Source of the DNA: Nitrospirota bacterium
Lineage (GTDB): Bacteria; Nitrospirota; Thermodesulfovibrionia; Thermodesulfovibrionales; Dissulfurispiraceae
Assembly: GCA_021847795.1 (NCBI GenBank)
Contig: JAJZPZ010000015.1
Location: forward strand, 1 to 36,241
Reading direction: 5' to 3'
DNA: 36,241 nt
Positions 24,330 to 32,680 of this stretch are shown one piece after another. How positions within the stretch are numbered: position 1 is the stretch's first letter; each line of letters begins with the position of its first letter. A model generated the notes under the pieces. The model was not told the DNA's origin, made no database searches, and saw only the letters and a list, made by a program, of their open reading frames with translations. The position numbers and the translations under genes were made by a program.

Positions 24330-25323
24330 GAACGAAGCGGGATTCATTACGGGCACCCTGATGCAGCTTTTGCAGCAGGACTATCCCCCTGACCGGTTTG
24401 AGATCCTCCTGGTGGATGGAATGTCCGAAGACGGGACGCCGGAAATAGCGCGTCAAATCTCCCGCGGGTACCCGGCGTTGCACGTGCTGAAAAATGAAAA
24501 GCGCCTGCCCGGCTCAGGGAGGAATATCGGGTTCCGGAATGGAAAGGGAGATGTTTTCCTTGTTGTAGACGGGCATTGCCATATCGGGAACGATCAGCTC
24601 CTGAGGAACATTGCCAGGTGCCTTGAAACAAGCGGCGCCGGGTGTCTCGGAAGGCCGCAGCCCCTGGACCCTCCCGGGCTCAGCGAGTTCCAGAAGGCCC
24701 TGGCCCTGGCGCGGGCCTCTATGCTCGGGCACCGGGAAGATTCCCTGATATACAGCAGCTATGAAGGGTATGCAAGCCCTGTAAGCAACGGCGCCGTATA
24801 TACGAAAGAGGTGTTCCGGAAGGTGGGATATGTTGATGAGGAATTCGACGCCTGTGAAGATGTGGAGTTCAATTACCGGGTTGAGAGGGCGGGCATACCG
24901 GCCTTTACAAGTCCCTCCCTTACGATCAGGTATTATCCACGGGAAGACCTGACAGGCCTGTTCAGGCAGATGAACAGATACGGGCAGGGGCGTTTCCGGT
25001 TTGCGAAGAAGCACCGCGAAGCGTTCAATGTCGAAATGCTGGTCCCCCCCTTGTTCGTTGCGGGTTTTTTCCTCCTCCTCACGGCAGGAATGCTTTCCGT
25101 GTTTTCTGATTTGATGTACGGGGTTTTTGTTACCTTTTATATTCTGTACAGCATGTATATTTTGATGATTGTGGCTGAGTCAGCGCGTATTTCCCTGAAG
25201 AACGGGTCCCGGTATTTTAAGCATCTGCCTTTTATCTTTTTCACCATACATTGGGGCCTTGGCTGGGGACTTATAAGAGAAGCCGTGCGCAGCCTCGCAA
25301 AAAGGGCCCGGCCGGGGGAATAA
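24286..25323 (+). CDS. Family 2 glycosyltransferase with C-terminal membrane helices (ExoA-like)
   Basis: About 345 residues. A GT-A domain opens with PFITIVMPVKNEAGFI, has VDGMSEDGT (43-51) and a metal-site-like VVDGHC (93-98), and is followed by two or three hydrophobic helices (about 245-310). VDGHC in place of D-x-D resembles ExoA-type succinoglycan transferases. The start is uncertain. A GTG at 24286 keeps the first strand intact and overlaps the previous gene by 44 bases; the ATG at 24319 would remove part of that strand; a TTG at 24250 is also in frame. Tight coupling with the upstream GT4 gene is clear. Confidence 0.87.
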   Translation: MRSTIPFITIVMPVKNEAGFITGTLMQLLQQDYPPDRFEILLVDGMSEDGTPEIARQISRGYPALHVLKNEKRLPGSGRNIGFRNGKGDVFLVVDGHCHIGNDQLLRNIARCLETSGAGCLGRPQPLDPPGLSEFQKALALARASMLGHREDSLIYSSYEGYASPVSNGAVYTKEVFRKVGYVDEEFDACEDVEFNYRVERAGIPAFTSPSLTIRYYPREDLTGLFRQMNRYGQGRFRFAKKHREAFNVEMLVPPLFVAGFFLLLTAGMLSVFSDLMYGVFVTFYILYSMYILMIVAESARISLKNGSRYFKHLPFIFFTIHWGLGWGLIREAVRSLAKRARPGE

Positions 25324-25341
25324 GGGCCATCGTTGCGCAAC

Positions 25342-26184
25342 ATGCCTTCCCTGGTAGAAAAAGCGGTTTTATGGAGCAGGAAGGTCGGGTTTACGGACAT
25401 CTTTCATGAGGACGTAAGGCGAAGGGGCGGCCTCGGCCGGTTGTACATCCTGCTCTTCGGGACCCCGAGCCTCGGCAATTTTTCGAACGGGATATACCTG
25501 AACAGGGCGCTGAGGAACCATACTTTCAGGAATGTCCTTGATGCCGGATGCGGCGATGGGACCTTTTCTTTTTTCATTGCCTCCCGCTACCCCTGGTGCT
25601 CCGTCACCGGGATGGATATCGGGGAACAGGGGCTGCATACTTCAGAGTCCACCCTGGATGTCTGCTCCAGGATACAGGAAGCATTGCGCCTGCACAACCT
25701 CCGGTTCAGGAGACTGGATCTGCGTGAATTGTCCGAGAAGGACACGTATGATTTCATCTTCAGCCTCGATGTCCTGGAGCATATCAGGGAGAATAAAAAG
25801 GTGCTGGAAAACTTCTATAACGCCCTTGTTGAGGGGGGCCGGATGCTGGTGAGGATTCCAACGAGGGTGCAGCAGAGGGTCCTCAGCCCGAAATTCACCG
25901 CTGAGCACGAGCGCTGGGCCGCAATAGAGCACGTCGGCCAGCATTACGACATGCCCGGCCTTTTGGAAGATTTAAAGGGAATCGGCTTCACTATAATCAC
26001 CGCCAGGCACACAAACGGCTTTTTCGGGAAGCTGGCATTCGAACTCCTTCAGGCCATGCAGTACTACGGGTTGCCGGAATTCATCCGGTTCGGCCTGACC
26101 CCGGCGCTCAAGGCGCTTCGGGTCATTGATGCCGTGACAAGGCCGAAGCAGGGGAACGGCATGCTGGTGCTCTGCAGGAAATAG
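25342..26184 (+). CDS. SAM-dependent class I methyltransferase
   Basis: A 280-residue soluble protein with motif I VLDAGCGDGTFSFF (65-78), an acidic residue ending strand 2 (GMDIGEQG), and FIFSLDVLEHIRE for motif II/post-II. This is the class I Rossmann methyltransferase fold. Given the surroundings it probably O-methylates a sugar or caps the chain, but that is inferred from position. The ATG at 25342 is chosen over a TTG three codons earlier. Confidence 0.87.
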   Translation: MPSLVEKAVLWSRKVGFTDIFHEDVRRRGGLGRLYILLFGTPSLGNFSNGIYLNRALRNHTFRNVLDAGCGDGTFSFFIASRYPWCSVTGMDIGEQGLHTSESTLDVCSRIQEALRLHNLRFRRLDLRELSEKDTYDFIFSLDVLEHIRENKKVLENFYNALVEGGRMLVRIPTRVQQRVLSPKFTAEHERWAAIEHVGQHYDMPGLLEDLKGIGFTIITARHTNGFFGKLAFELLQAMQYYGLPEFIRFGLTPALKALRVIDAVTRPKQGNGMLVLCRK

Positions 26185-26194
26185 CCGCACGTCA

Positions 26195-27565
26195 ATGGGT
26201 ATCGTGAACGCTGCGGTGCGGGCGGTATCGGGCCTCATTGCCGCTCTCGCCCTTGCGGTAATGGGCAGCGCCGATCTTTATTGCGCTGATTTTGCCCGGG
26301 CAGGGAAGGTGATCGTATGCTTCAGATGCGACGATTTCTTTGCAGTAAAGGGACTCCCCTCGGAAAAGGTCTTCAGGACGAAAAAAAGGATAATCGAACT
26401 CTTCAGGAAACATCACGTGCCGCTTACAATCGGGGTCATCCCTTATGTCCATAAGTCGATTTCCGGGCAGCTCTCTTCCTTCACGGAACTGACTCCCGGT
26501 GATCCTGTTGCCTCTCTTTTGCGCTCTGTTGCAGCTGACCGTAACTTTGAAGTGGCGCTGCACGGCCTGACCCATTACCCCAACAGGATATCGAAGGTGT
26601 CGGAATGGGCGGGGCTGCCCGCGGAATTGCAGGCGGCGAAAATCGACAGGGGAAGGAGAATCCTTTCAGGGGCACTGGGCTTGTACCGGCCTGATACGTT
26701 CATCCCACCCTGGAATTCCTTTGATTTAAATACGGTCAAGGCGCTCAAGGCGAACGGCTTTACCTATCTTTCAGGAGATGCGGGCATTGTAAAAAACAGC
26801 CCCTTTACCAGGAGAAACCCCTACGAAAGAGAGTACCTGAAGGTGAACATTGTGCCCGGCGCCTGCGCACTGTCCGAACTTGCGGAGGTCCTGAGACTGT
26901 CGGGCAGGGGCCCCGCAGGACAGGTCGTGGTCGTGGTGTTTCATCCCTACGATTTCCGGGAGTACAGGGGGGCCGCGGCAAAGGGCAGCGCCTTCTTCGA
27001 TCTCGCGGGCCTGGACAGGTTGCTCGGAAACCTCGGGAAAGACGGCAACCTGGAGTTCCTCCGGATCAGGGACCTTGACCCCGGCGCAATTCCTGCCTCG
27101 CGTTATTCGGCTGCGTGCAGGTATTGTGTGATGCTCAAAGCTGCGGAGGCGGTGTTCCCGCGGAAGGCGCTCGAGGTCCTGGGGTTGACGGACAAGGGCG
27201 CCGGCCACTGGCTCGCAAAGGGAAGGTACCTGCCTGAAGCTGAATATTCAAAATTGTTTTCCCGGCTCCTTATACTGCTGTCGCTGCTGAGCGCCGCCTC
27301 AGGCATTGCCTCCGGAGCTGCCGCGGCATTTCTCATGGGCAGGCAGTTCCGTGCAAAGAGACTTGTGCCGGTTCTCCTGGTTTTCCTCAGTATCTTTGCA
27401 GGCGGGCTCCTCTGCCTGGAGTTCCGGACGGAGAGCCTGTCGGCGCCGAACGCGCTGGGATTGCAGGTCCTGTATTACATCTTCTTTGCCTCGGCCCTTC
27501 CGTCATTCCTGGTTGTCCTGAAAAAGCGCAGCGGCAGGGGCCCGTCATACTACCCGGACATATGA
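26195..27565 (+). CDS. Exported deacetylase-like (DUF2334-type) protein fused to membrane helices
   Basis: A 456-residue protein. N-terminal signal or anchor (about 10-30), a NodB-like catalytic region with VCFRCDDFF (Asp46, Asp47), LTIGVIP, ALHGLTHYP (His123, His127), FIPPWNSFD and a late VVVFHPYDF, then about 80 residues without a recognised fold and three membrane helices (about 352-445). Metal-binding Asp and His residues are all in place, so activity is plausible; the active site would face the periplasm. It is a second deacetylase of a different branch from that at 19739. The combination with C-terminal helices is unusual. Its stop codon overlaps the ATG of the next gene. Confidence 0.8.
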   Translation: MGIVNAAVRAVSGLIAALALAVMGSADLYCADFARAGKVIVCFRCDDFFAVKGLPSEKVFRTKKRIIELFRKHHVPLTIGVIPYVHKSISGQLSSFTELTPGDPVASLLRSVAADRNFEVALHGLTHYPNRISKVSEWAGLPAELQAAKIDRGRRILSGALGLYRPDTFIPPWNSFDLNTVKALKANGFTYLSGDAGIVKNSPFTRRNPYEREYLKVNIVPGACALSELAEVLRLSGRGPAGQVVVVVFHPYDFREYRGAAAKGSAFFDLAGLDRLLGNLGKDGNLEFLRIRDLDPGAIPASRYSAACRYCVMLKAAEAVFPRKALEVLGLTDKGAGHWLAKGRYLPEAEYSKLFSRLLILLSLLSAASGIASGAAAAFLMGRQFRAKRLVPVLLVFLSIFAGGLLCLEFRTESLSAPNALGLQVLYYIFFASALPSFLVVLKKRSGRGPSYYPDI

Positions 27566-28731
27566 TAAAAATAGCCTTTGTCATAGATACCATCCTTTCA
27601 CCTACGGGGGGTACGGAAAAACATATCCTGCTGCAGTTGAAGAATATAGACAGGACACGGTTCAGTCCGTATCTTTGCATCCTCAGGTCTTCTGCATGGA
27701 TCCGGGAGGAATTCAGCCTTTGTCCGGTTTACGTGCTGGGGATAGATTCATTCCGGAGCCTGAGCGCGTATGCCCGTATCTGGAAATTTGCCGGATTTCT
27801 CAAAGGTGAGGGCATAAGTATTGTCCACACGTATTACAGGGATGCAGGGATAGCAGGCATCCTGGCGGCGCGCATAGCAGGCAAAAAGACCATATTCTCT
27901 GCAAGAAGAAACCAGGGATACTGGCTCGACAGGAAAGAGCTGGTCCTGCAAAAGGCGCTGAACAGGCTGGTTGCCCGTTTTGTTGCCAACTCGTACAGCA
28001 CAAAGGCGTGGTCAAACGAGGTGGAAGGCATTCCCGGCGAGAAGATAGATGTCATATACAATTGCATAGACCTTCAGCACTACAGGAGGACCACTGTACA
28101 GAACAGAAGAGAGAGCAGGCAGCTCCTGGGGCTGCCCGATTATGCGCCGGTAATCGGCATAGTTGCCAACCTGAGGCCGGTAAAAGGCATAGATGTCTTC
28201 CTCAAAGCCGCAAAGCTGGTGAAAGACGAACTCCCGCAGGCGAGATTCCTGATTGTCGGTGACGGCGAAGAGGAGGAGAACCTGAAAAGGCTGTCTGCTG
28301 AACTCGGGCTGGGCGGCTGCGCGGATTTTCTCGGCAGGAAGAGGGATGTCGCCCGGGTGCTGAATGCATTTGATGTGGCTGTGCTCTCATCCTATTCCGA
28401 AAGTTTCTCGAATTCCATTGTCGAATACCTGGCTGCGGGCATTCCTGTCGTGTGCACGGATGTCGGCGGCTCCAGGGAGGCCGTCGAGAGCGGGGTCAAT
28501 GGTTTTGTCGTGCCTGCGGGGGATTCCCGCGCAATGGCCGGCTGCATCGCCAGGATAATCACGGAAGGGATGTTCCACTACATGAATATGAGAAACAGGG
28601 ACAAAGCCGAGAAGAAATTCTCCATTGCCGGTTCCGTTAAGGCCTATGAGAAGCTTTACGGCAGTGCCGAAGGGGTGGCCGGCGCTGATTGTTCCTCCGG
28701 AATGGCCGTGATCAACACAAAGGCTGAATAA
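27562..28731 (+). CDS. Family 4 glycosyltransferase
   Basis: A 389-residue GT-B enzyme. MIKIAFVIDTILSPTGGTEKH gives the first strand and acceptor loop, IDVIYNCID the linker, VIGIVANLRPVKGIDVFL the donor-domain start, and YSESFSNSIVEYLAAGIPVV the E-x7-E motif. It is soluble. The start overlaps the previous stop in the coupled form ATGATAAAA. It is similar in layout to the GT4 at 23190 but clearly divergent. The last 20 residues (Ala/Ser-rich) extend beyond the usual end. Confidence 0.92.
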   Translation: MIKIAFVIDTILSPTGGTEKHILLQLKNIDRTRFSPYLCILRSSAWIREEFSLCPVYVLGIDSFRSLSAYARIWKFAGFLKGEGISIVHTYYRDAGIAGILAARIAGKKTIFSARRNQGYWLDRKELVLQKALNRLVARFVANSYSTKAWSNEVEGIPGEKIDVIYNCIDLQHYRRTTVQNRRESRQLLGLPDYAPVIGIVANLRPVKGIDVFLKAAKLVKDELPQARFLIVGDGEEEENLKRLSAELGLGGCADFLGRKRDVARVLNAFDVAVLSSYSESFSNSIVEYLAAGIPVVCTDVGGSREAVESGVNGFVVPAGDSRAMAGCIARIITEGMFHYMNMRNRDKAEKKFSIAGSVKAYEKLYGSAEGVAGADCSSGMAVINTKAE

Positions 28732-28748
28732 AAACGGCCCGGGGATGA

Positions 28749-29357
28749 TTGTTGCCGGATTCAGGAAAAAAGGGGGACGCCGCTTTTTTCAAGAGACCGC
28801 TGTCGGCCATGCTGCTGTCGCTGCTGGGCCGCCTGCAGTTGAAACTGCTGCTGCTGTATGTTGTCAGGCTGGACGGCATCCCTGATGTCTCCCCTGGATG
28901 CCGGACCGCTGAGGTTATCCTTGCAGGTCCCGAAAACCTGGGGGAGCTGCTGCCCTGCATGGACAAAAAGGAAAAGTTTCTGAAGAGGTTCATGCAGGGC
29001 GACTACTGTGTTATGGCGCGGGAGAACGGCAGGGCCGCGGGATATCTCTGGTTTTGCGTGAAGGAGTCCTGCGTTGAAGAAATGAGCGGATACGAAATAA
29101 AAATACCCCCCGGCGCAGTGTATTGCTATGACGAATATGTCAGCCCGGAATGCCGGAAGAGGGGCATTTTCAGAGGGCTCTACCGTGCAGTGGCCTGCTG
29201 GATGAAGGAGCACGGAAAGGGTGCGCTCCTGTCCATTATCTCTCATGACAATGAACTGTCGAGGAACATCCACAGGAAGCTGGGGTTCCGGGCCGTGAGG
29301 CGGATTCTCTACCTGAAGCTGTTTGGATTCAGGTATCTCAGGGAATCGGGAATGTAG
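28749..29357 (+). CDS. GNAT-family acetyltransferase
   Basis: About 202 residues. The core motif is visible as VYCYDEYVSPECRKRGIFRGLYRAV (about 120-144, containing the R-x-R-G-I-F acetyl-CoA loop), followed by ISHDNELSRNIHRKLGFRAVRRI, a standard GNAT ending. The N-terminal 45 residues are hydrophobic and basic, possibly membrane-associated. No ATG begins the frame: two tandem TTG codons (28749, 28752) after GGGGATGA, or the ATG at 28809, are the options, and an in-frame stop lies just upstream. It probably acetylates an amino or hydroxyl group on a sugar. Confidence 0.75.
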   Translation: MLPDSGKKGDAAFFKRPLSAMLLSLLGRLQLKLLLLYVVRLDGIPDVSPGCRTAEVILAGPENLGELLPCMDKKEKFLKRFMQGDYCVMARENGRAAGYLWFCVKESCVEEMSGYEIKIPPGAVYCYDEYVSPECRKRGIFRGLYRAVACWMKEHGKGALLSIISHDNELSRNIHRKLGFRAVRRILYLKLFGFRYLRESGM

Positions 29358-29379
29358 CGGAACACGCAGGCGCCCTCCC

Positions 29380-30528
29380 GTGTATATCCGTGTGATTGAT
29401 GCCGCGCAGCCTTTTGCCGGACTCCGCAGGCAATGGAATGACCTGCTGGACAGGTCCTCGCATCCCGGTATATTTCTTACGCATGAATGGCTGTTTTCCT
29501 GGTGGGAGACATTCGGCGGGCATAACCGGCTCTATGTGCTTTTATGTTATGAGCATACCCATGAGCTTGCAGGCATTCTGCCGGCCTATATTAAAACAAA
29601 AGGGATAGTCCCCCGGGTCAGGGCGCTGAGGTTCCTTGGCAGTGAAGAAGTCACGAGCGATTTCCTCACCTGCATCGCTGCGCAGGGCAGAGAGCGTGAG
29701 GTATATGATGCCGTCCTCGATTACCTGCTCGGCCGGAAAGAACTCTGGAACGTGCTTGAATTCACCGGCATGGAATCCGGCAAGCCCTTTGCCGAATACC
29801 TGGAGGCCCGGTGCGGACCAACTGCTTCTGCTGTTTTCAGGGCGGCACATGTAAAATGCCCCTATATCGCTCTTCCGGGGAGTTGGGAAGAGTTCCTGGG
29901 CTCCCTTTCCTTTAAAGCCAGGAAGAAGACACGGTATTACAGAAATGCCCTGGCAAAAAAAGGAGAGGTCGGCCTTTTCACGCTCCGTAATGAGCATGAG
30001 CTTGATGGGGCCCTGGACGACGTGGCAAGGCTGCACGGAGATACCATGGAACGGAAAGGCTGGAAGGAAAAATTCTCCTCCGGGAAGTACAGGGACTTTT
30101 ATAAAAAAACCTGCGAAAGGCTCCTCTCCCTTGGTCGGCTGGAATTGAATTTTCTCCTGGTGGACGGCACGCGCGTCGCCTTCCTCAACAGCTTTAAGTA
30201 CAGGAACAGGTTCTATGCATATCATACGGGGTTCGACATGACGTGGAGAGATTACAGCGTCGGCTTTGTGCTCCTGGGCCTCCTGATCGAGAGGGCCATT
30301 TCGGAAGGGTGTACGCACTTTGAATTTTTGCGTGGCGACCAGAAATACAAGTACGAATGGGCAGTGTCGGGAGAGAGGAGCCTGACGGATTTTGTTCTGC
30401 ACGGGAACTCCCCGGCGGGCCGGCTCTATGGCCTGAAATGCTCGGTGATGCGCAGGTCCCGGGGCATGCTCGGGAATATTGTCCCTTCCGCGGTCCGGGA
30501 TTTCGCAAGAAGGGTTTTCAGAGGATAA
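29380..30528 (+). CDS. GNAT/FemAB-fold protein (CelD/BcsL type)
   Basis: About 382 residues with the features of the CelD/BcsL-like acetyltransferase family (PF13480 type): an opening WNDLLDRSSHPGIFLTHEWLFSWWETFG, a central SFKARKKTRYYRNALAKKG that begins the second GNAT domain, and RVAFLNSFKYRNRFYAYHTGFD then EFLRGDQKYKYEWA near the end. Relatives modify polysaccharides or, as FemAB-like proteins, occur in PEP-CTERM loci. The start is unsure: GTG at 29380, GTG at 29392 or a TTG at 29323 that overlaps the previous gene; none has a strong ribosome-binding site. Confidence 0.82.
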   Translation: MYIRVIDAAQPFAGLRRQWNDLLDRSSHPGIFLTHEWLFSWWETFGGHNRLYVLLCYEHTHELAGILPAYIKTKGIVPRVRALRFLGSEEVTSDFLTCIAAQGREREVYDAVLDYLLGRKELWNVLEFTGMESGKPFAEYLEARCGPTASAVFRAAHVKCPYIALPGSWEEFLGSLSFKARKKTRYYRNALAKKGEVGLFTLRNEHELDGALDDVARLHGDTMERKGWKEKFSSGKYRDFYKKTCERLLSLGRLELNFLLVDGTRVAFLNSFKYRNRFYAYHTGFDMTWRDYSVGFVLLGLLIERAISEGCTHFEFLRGDQKYKYEWAVSGERSLTDFVLHGNSPAGRLYGLKCSVMRRSRGMLGNIVPSAVRDFARRVFRG

Positions 30529-30530
30529 AC

Positions 30531-31358
30531 ATGGAAGACTCTCATTTTGATACGGTCATTGAATCGAAGCAGGGCTGGAGCCCTGTGGACTGGCGCGAGC
30601 TGTGGAGATTCAGGGAACTGATGTTCACGCTGGCCTGGCGGGACATAAAAGTCAGGTATAAACAGACTGTGCTGGGGGCTGCCTGGGCCATTTTTCAACC
30701 CTTTGCCGGCATGGTCATCTTCAGTGTCTTTCTCGGCAGCTTTGTCAAGGTCCCTTCGGACAACCTGCCCTATCCGGTCTTTGTGTACGCCGGGCTCCTC
30801 CCCTGGACCTTTTTCGCAAACTGCGTGGGCGGCGCAAGCAACAGTATTCTGAGCGAGGCCCACCTGATCAGCAAAATATATTTCCCCCGGCTGGTCATCC
30901 CGATCGCCTCTTTCGGCTCAAAACTTTTCGATTTCATCATCTCCTTCTTTATCATGTTCCTCATTATGGCTTACTACAGGATCTTCCCCGGGGCCTCTGC
31001 CCTCATGACCCCCCTGCTTGTCCTGTTCACCCTGCTTACCGCGTTTGGAATAGGCACCTTCTTTTCCGCCCTCTGCGTGACTTACCGGGACGTGAGATAC
31101 ATAATCCCGGTTATCATCCAGCTCTGGATGTACGCCACGCCGGTGGTGTATCCCCTGAGCATTGTCCCTGCGAGATACCGCTGGATCATATCTTTGAACC
31201 CTGTTGCCGGGCTTATAGACGCCTACCGCTCAGCGCTTTTCGGAAAACCTTTCGATTGGCGCAGTATCGGCACGTCGCTCGCCATATCCCTCGTGTTCAT
31301 AGTCATAGGGCTCGCGTATTTCAGAAAGGCGGAGAAGAGATTTGCGGACATTATCTGA
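30531..31358 (+). CDS. wzm: ABC-2 type polysaccharide export permease (Wzm-like)
   Basis: A 275-residue inner-membrane protein with six hydrophobic helices. The cytoplasmic start WRELWRFRELMFTLAWRDIKVRYKQTVLGAAWAIFQP is the signature of O-antigen/teichoic acid ABC-2 permeases, and YATPVVYPLSIVPARYRWIISLNPVAGLIDAYRSALFG is the conserved C-terminal segment. It should form the transmembrane channel for the lipid-linked polymer with the ATPase encoded next. The ATG at 30531 after AGAGGATAAAC is certain enough; the open frame further left is not used. The gap to the previous gene is two bases. Confidence 0.94.
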   Translation: MEDSHFDTVIESKQGWSPVDWRELWRFRELMFTLAWRDIKVRYKQTVLGAAWAIFQPFAGMVIFSVFLGSFVKVPSDNLPYPVFVYAGLLPWTFFANCVGGASNSILSEAHLISKIYFPRLVIPIASFGSKLFDFIISFFIMFLIMAYYRIFPGASALMTPLLVLFTLLTAFGIGTFFSALCVTYRDVRYIIPVIIQLWMYATPVVYPLSIVPARYRWIISLNPVAGLIDAYRSALFGKPFDWRSIGTSLAISLVFIVIGLAYFRKAEKRFADII

Positions 31359-31403
31359 ACCGCACCGCACAGTCGCTTTTACCCTGGGCAACGGGGGCGA
31401 GAG

Positions 31404-32669
31404 ATGACCACCGTGATAAAGGTGGAAAATCTGGGCAAGCTATACCAGCTCGGCATCAAGCAGGCGATGCGTGATTCCCTCCGCGACGTCATTGTGGACG
31501 CACTGAAGTCGCCGTTCCGCAGGTTTACCCGGCTGCGCGGCAAAGACACAGACGGGGATGATTTTTTCTGGGCCCTCGAGGGCGTGTCCCTGGAGGTCCG
31601 GGAGGGTGAAGTCCTGGGTATCATAGGAAGGAACGGGGCCGGCAAGAGCACGCTCCTTAAACTTATCAGCAGGATCACGGAACCGACAAGGGGGAGCATA
31701 AAAATACGGGGCAGGGTATCAAGCCTGCTCGAGGTCGGCACCGGCTTTCACCCTGAACTGACCGGCGGGGAGAACATATACCTGAACGGCTCCATTCTCG
31801 GCATGAGCAGGGCGGAAATAAGCCGGAAATACGATGAGATCGTGGAGTTCGCGGAAATAGGCAGGTTTATAGATACGCCGGTCAAGCGCTATTCGAGCGG
31901 CATGTATGTCAGGCTGGCCTTTGCCGTGGCCGCACACCTCGAACCCGAGATCCTGATAGTCGACGAAGTGCTTGCAGTGGGCGACGCCTCATTCCAGAAG
32001 AAGTGCCTCAAAAAGATGGGGACCGTGGCCAGGGAGGGAAGGACGGTCCTGTTCGTCAGCCATAACATGCCTTCCGTGCAAAATCTGACCACGCGTTGTC
32101 TCCTGCTCGAAAAGGGACAGGTTGTTATGACCGCCGGTACAGAAGAAGTAATAAAGAAATATATGAACGACGTGGCCCAAGCGGACGCGCAGCCGGTAAT
32201 GGAACTGGCGGAACATCCAGGCCGCCTTGCCGGGATGACGCCCGCGCTCAGGCGGATCTGGATGACCGGAGGGGAAGGCAACATCGTCAATGTTGCTCCC
32301 ATGGGAGGGGAAGTTACGTTCCATGTGGAGTACGAAATTGACGGCACGGCCAGGCAGCCCATTGTCGGATTGATATTCGAGACCATTCACGGGAGCCGCA
32401 TTTACGGGATCAACAACAAAGTGGCGCCCGGGGCGCAGGTGACCGATGCCCCTTCGCGGGGCATGCTCTCCTGCCATGTGCCGAGCCTCCCCCTGATTGC
32501 CGGGGACTACTTTATCACAGTCACCTTTGCGAGATCCGCGGAGAGAGATATAGACTGGATCGAGAGGGCCTACCGCTTTACGGTGATGCCGGCTGATGTG
32601 TACGGCACGGGCCATATCCCCAGGGATTGCCTCGGCATTCTTTACGGAGAATGGACCTTCAGCGCTTAG
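31404..32669 (+). CDS. wzt: Polysaccharide ABC transporter ATPase with carbohydrate-binding tail (Wzt-like)
   Basis: A 421-residue ATPase. The nucleotide-binding domain has Walker A GRNGAGKS (75-82), Wzt-specific EVGTGFHPELTGGENIYLNG, signature YSSGM (163-167), Walker B ILIVDE (183-188) and the switch His in VSHN. After about residue 265 comes a beta-rich domain (VTFHVEYEIDG, IVGLIFETIHGSRIYGINN, LPLIAGDYFITVTFA) of the Wzt C-terminal type, which in known systems binds the finished end of the polymer before export. That suggests this polymer carries a recognised terminal group, perhaps made by the nearby methyltransferase or GNAT proteins (inference). The start is after GGGGGCGAGAG. Confidence 0.95.
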   Translation: MTTVIKVENLGKLYQLGIKQAMRDSLRDVIVDALKSPFRRFTRLRGKDTDGDDFFWALEGVSLEVREGEVLGIIGRNGAGKSTLLKLISRITEPTRGSIKIRGRVSSLLEVGTGFHPELTGGENIYLNGSILGMSRAEISRKYDEIVEFAEIGRFIDTPVKRYSSGMYVRLAFAVAAHLEPEILIVDEVLAVGDASFQKKCLKKMGTVAREGRTVLFVSHNMPSVQNLTTRCLLLEKGQVVMTAGTEEVIKKYMNDVAQADAQPVMELAEHPGRLAGMTPALRRIWMTGGEGNIVNVAPMGGEVTFHVEYEIDGTARQPIVGLIFETIHGSRIYGINNKVAPGAQVTDAPSRGMLSCHVPSLPLIAGDYFITVTFARSAERDIDWIERAYRFTVMPADVYGTGHIPRDCLGILYGEWTFSA

Positions 32670-32680
32670 AGAACCCGCCA

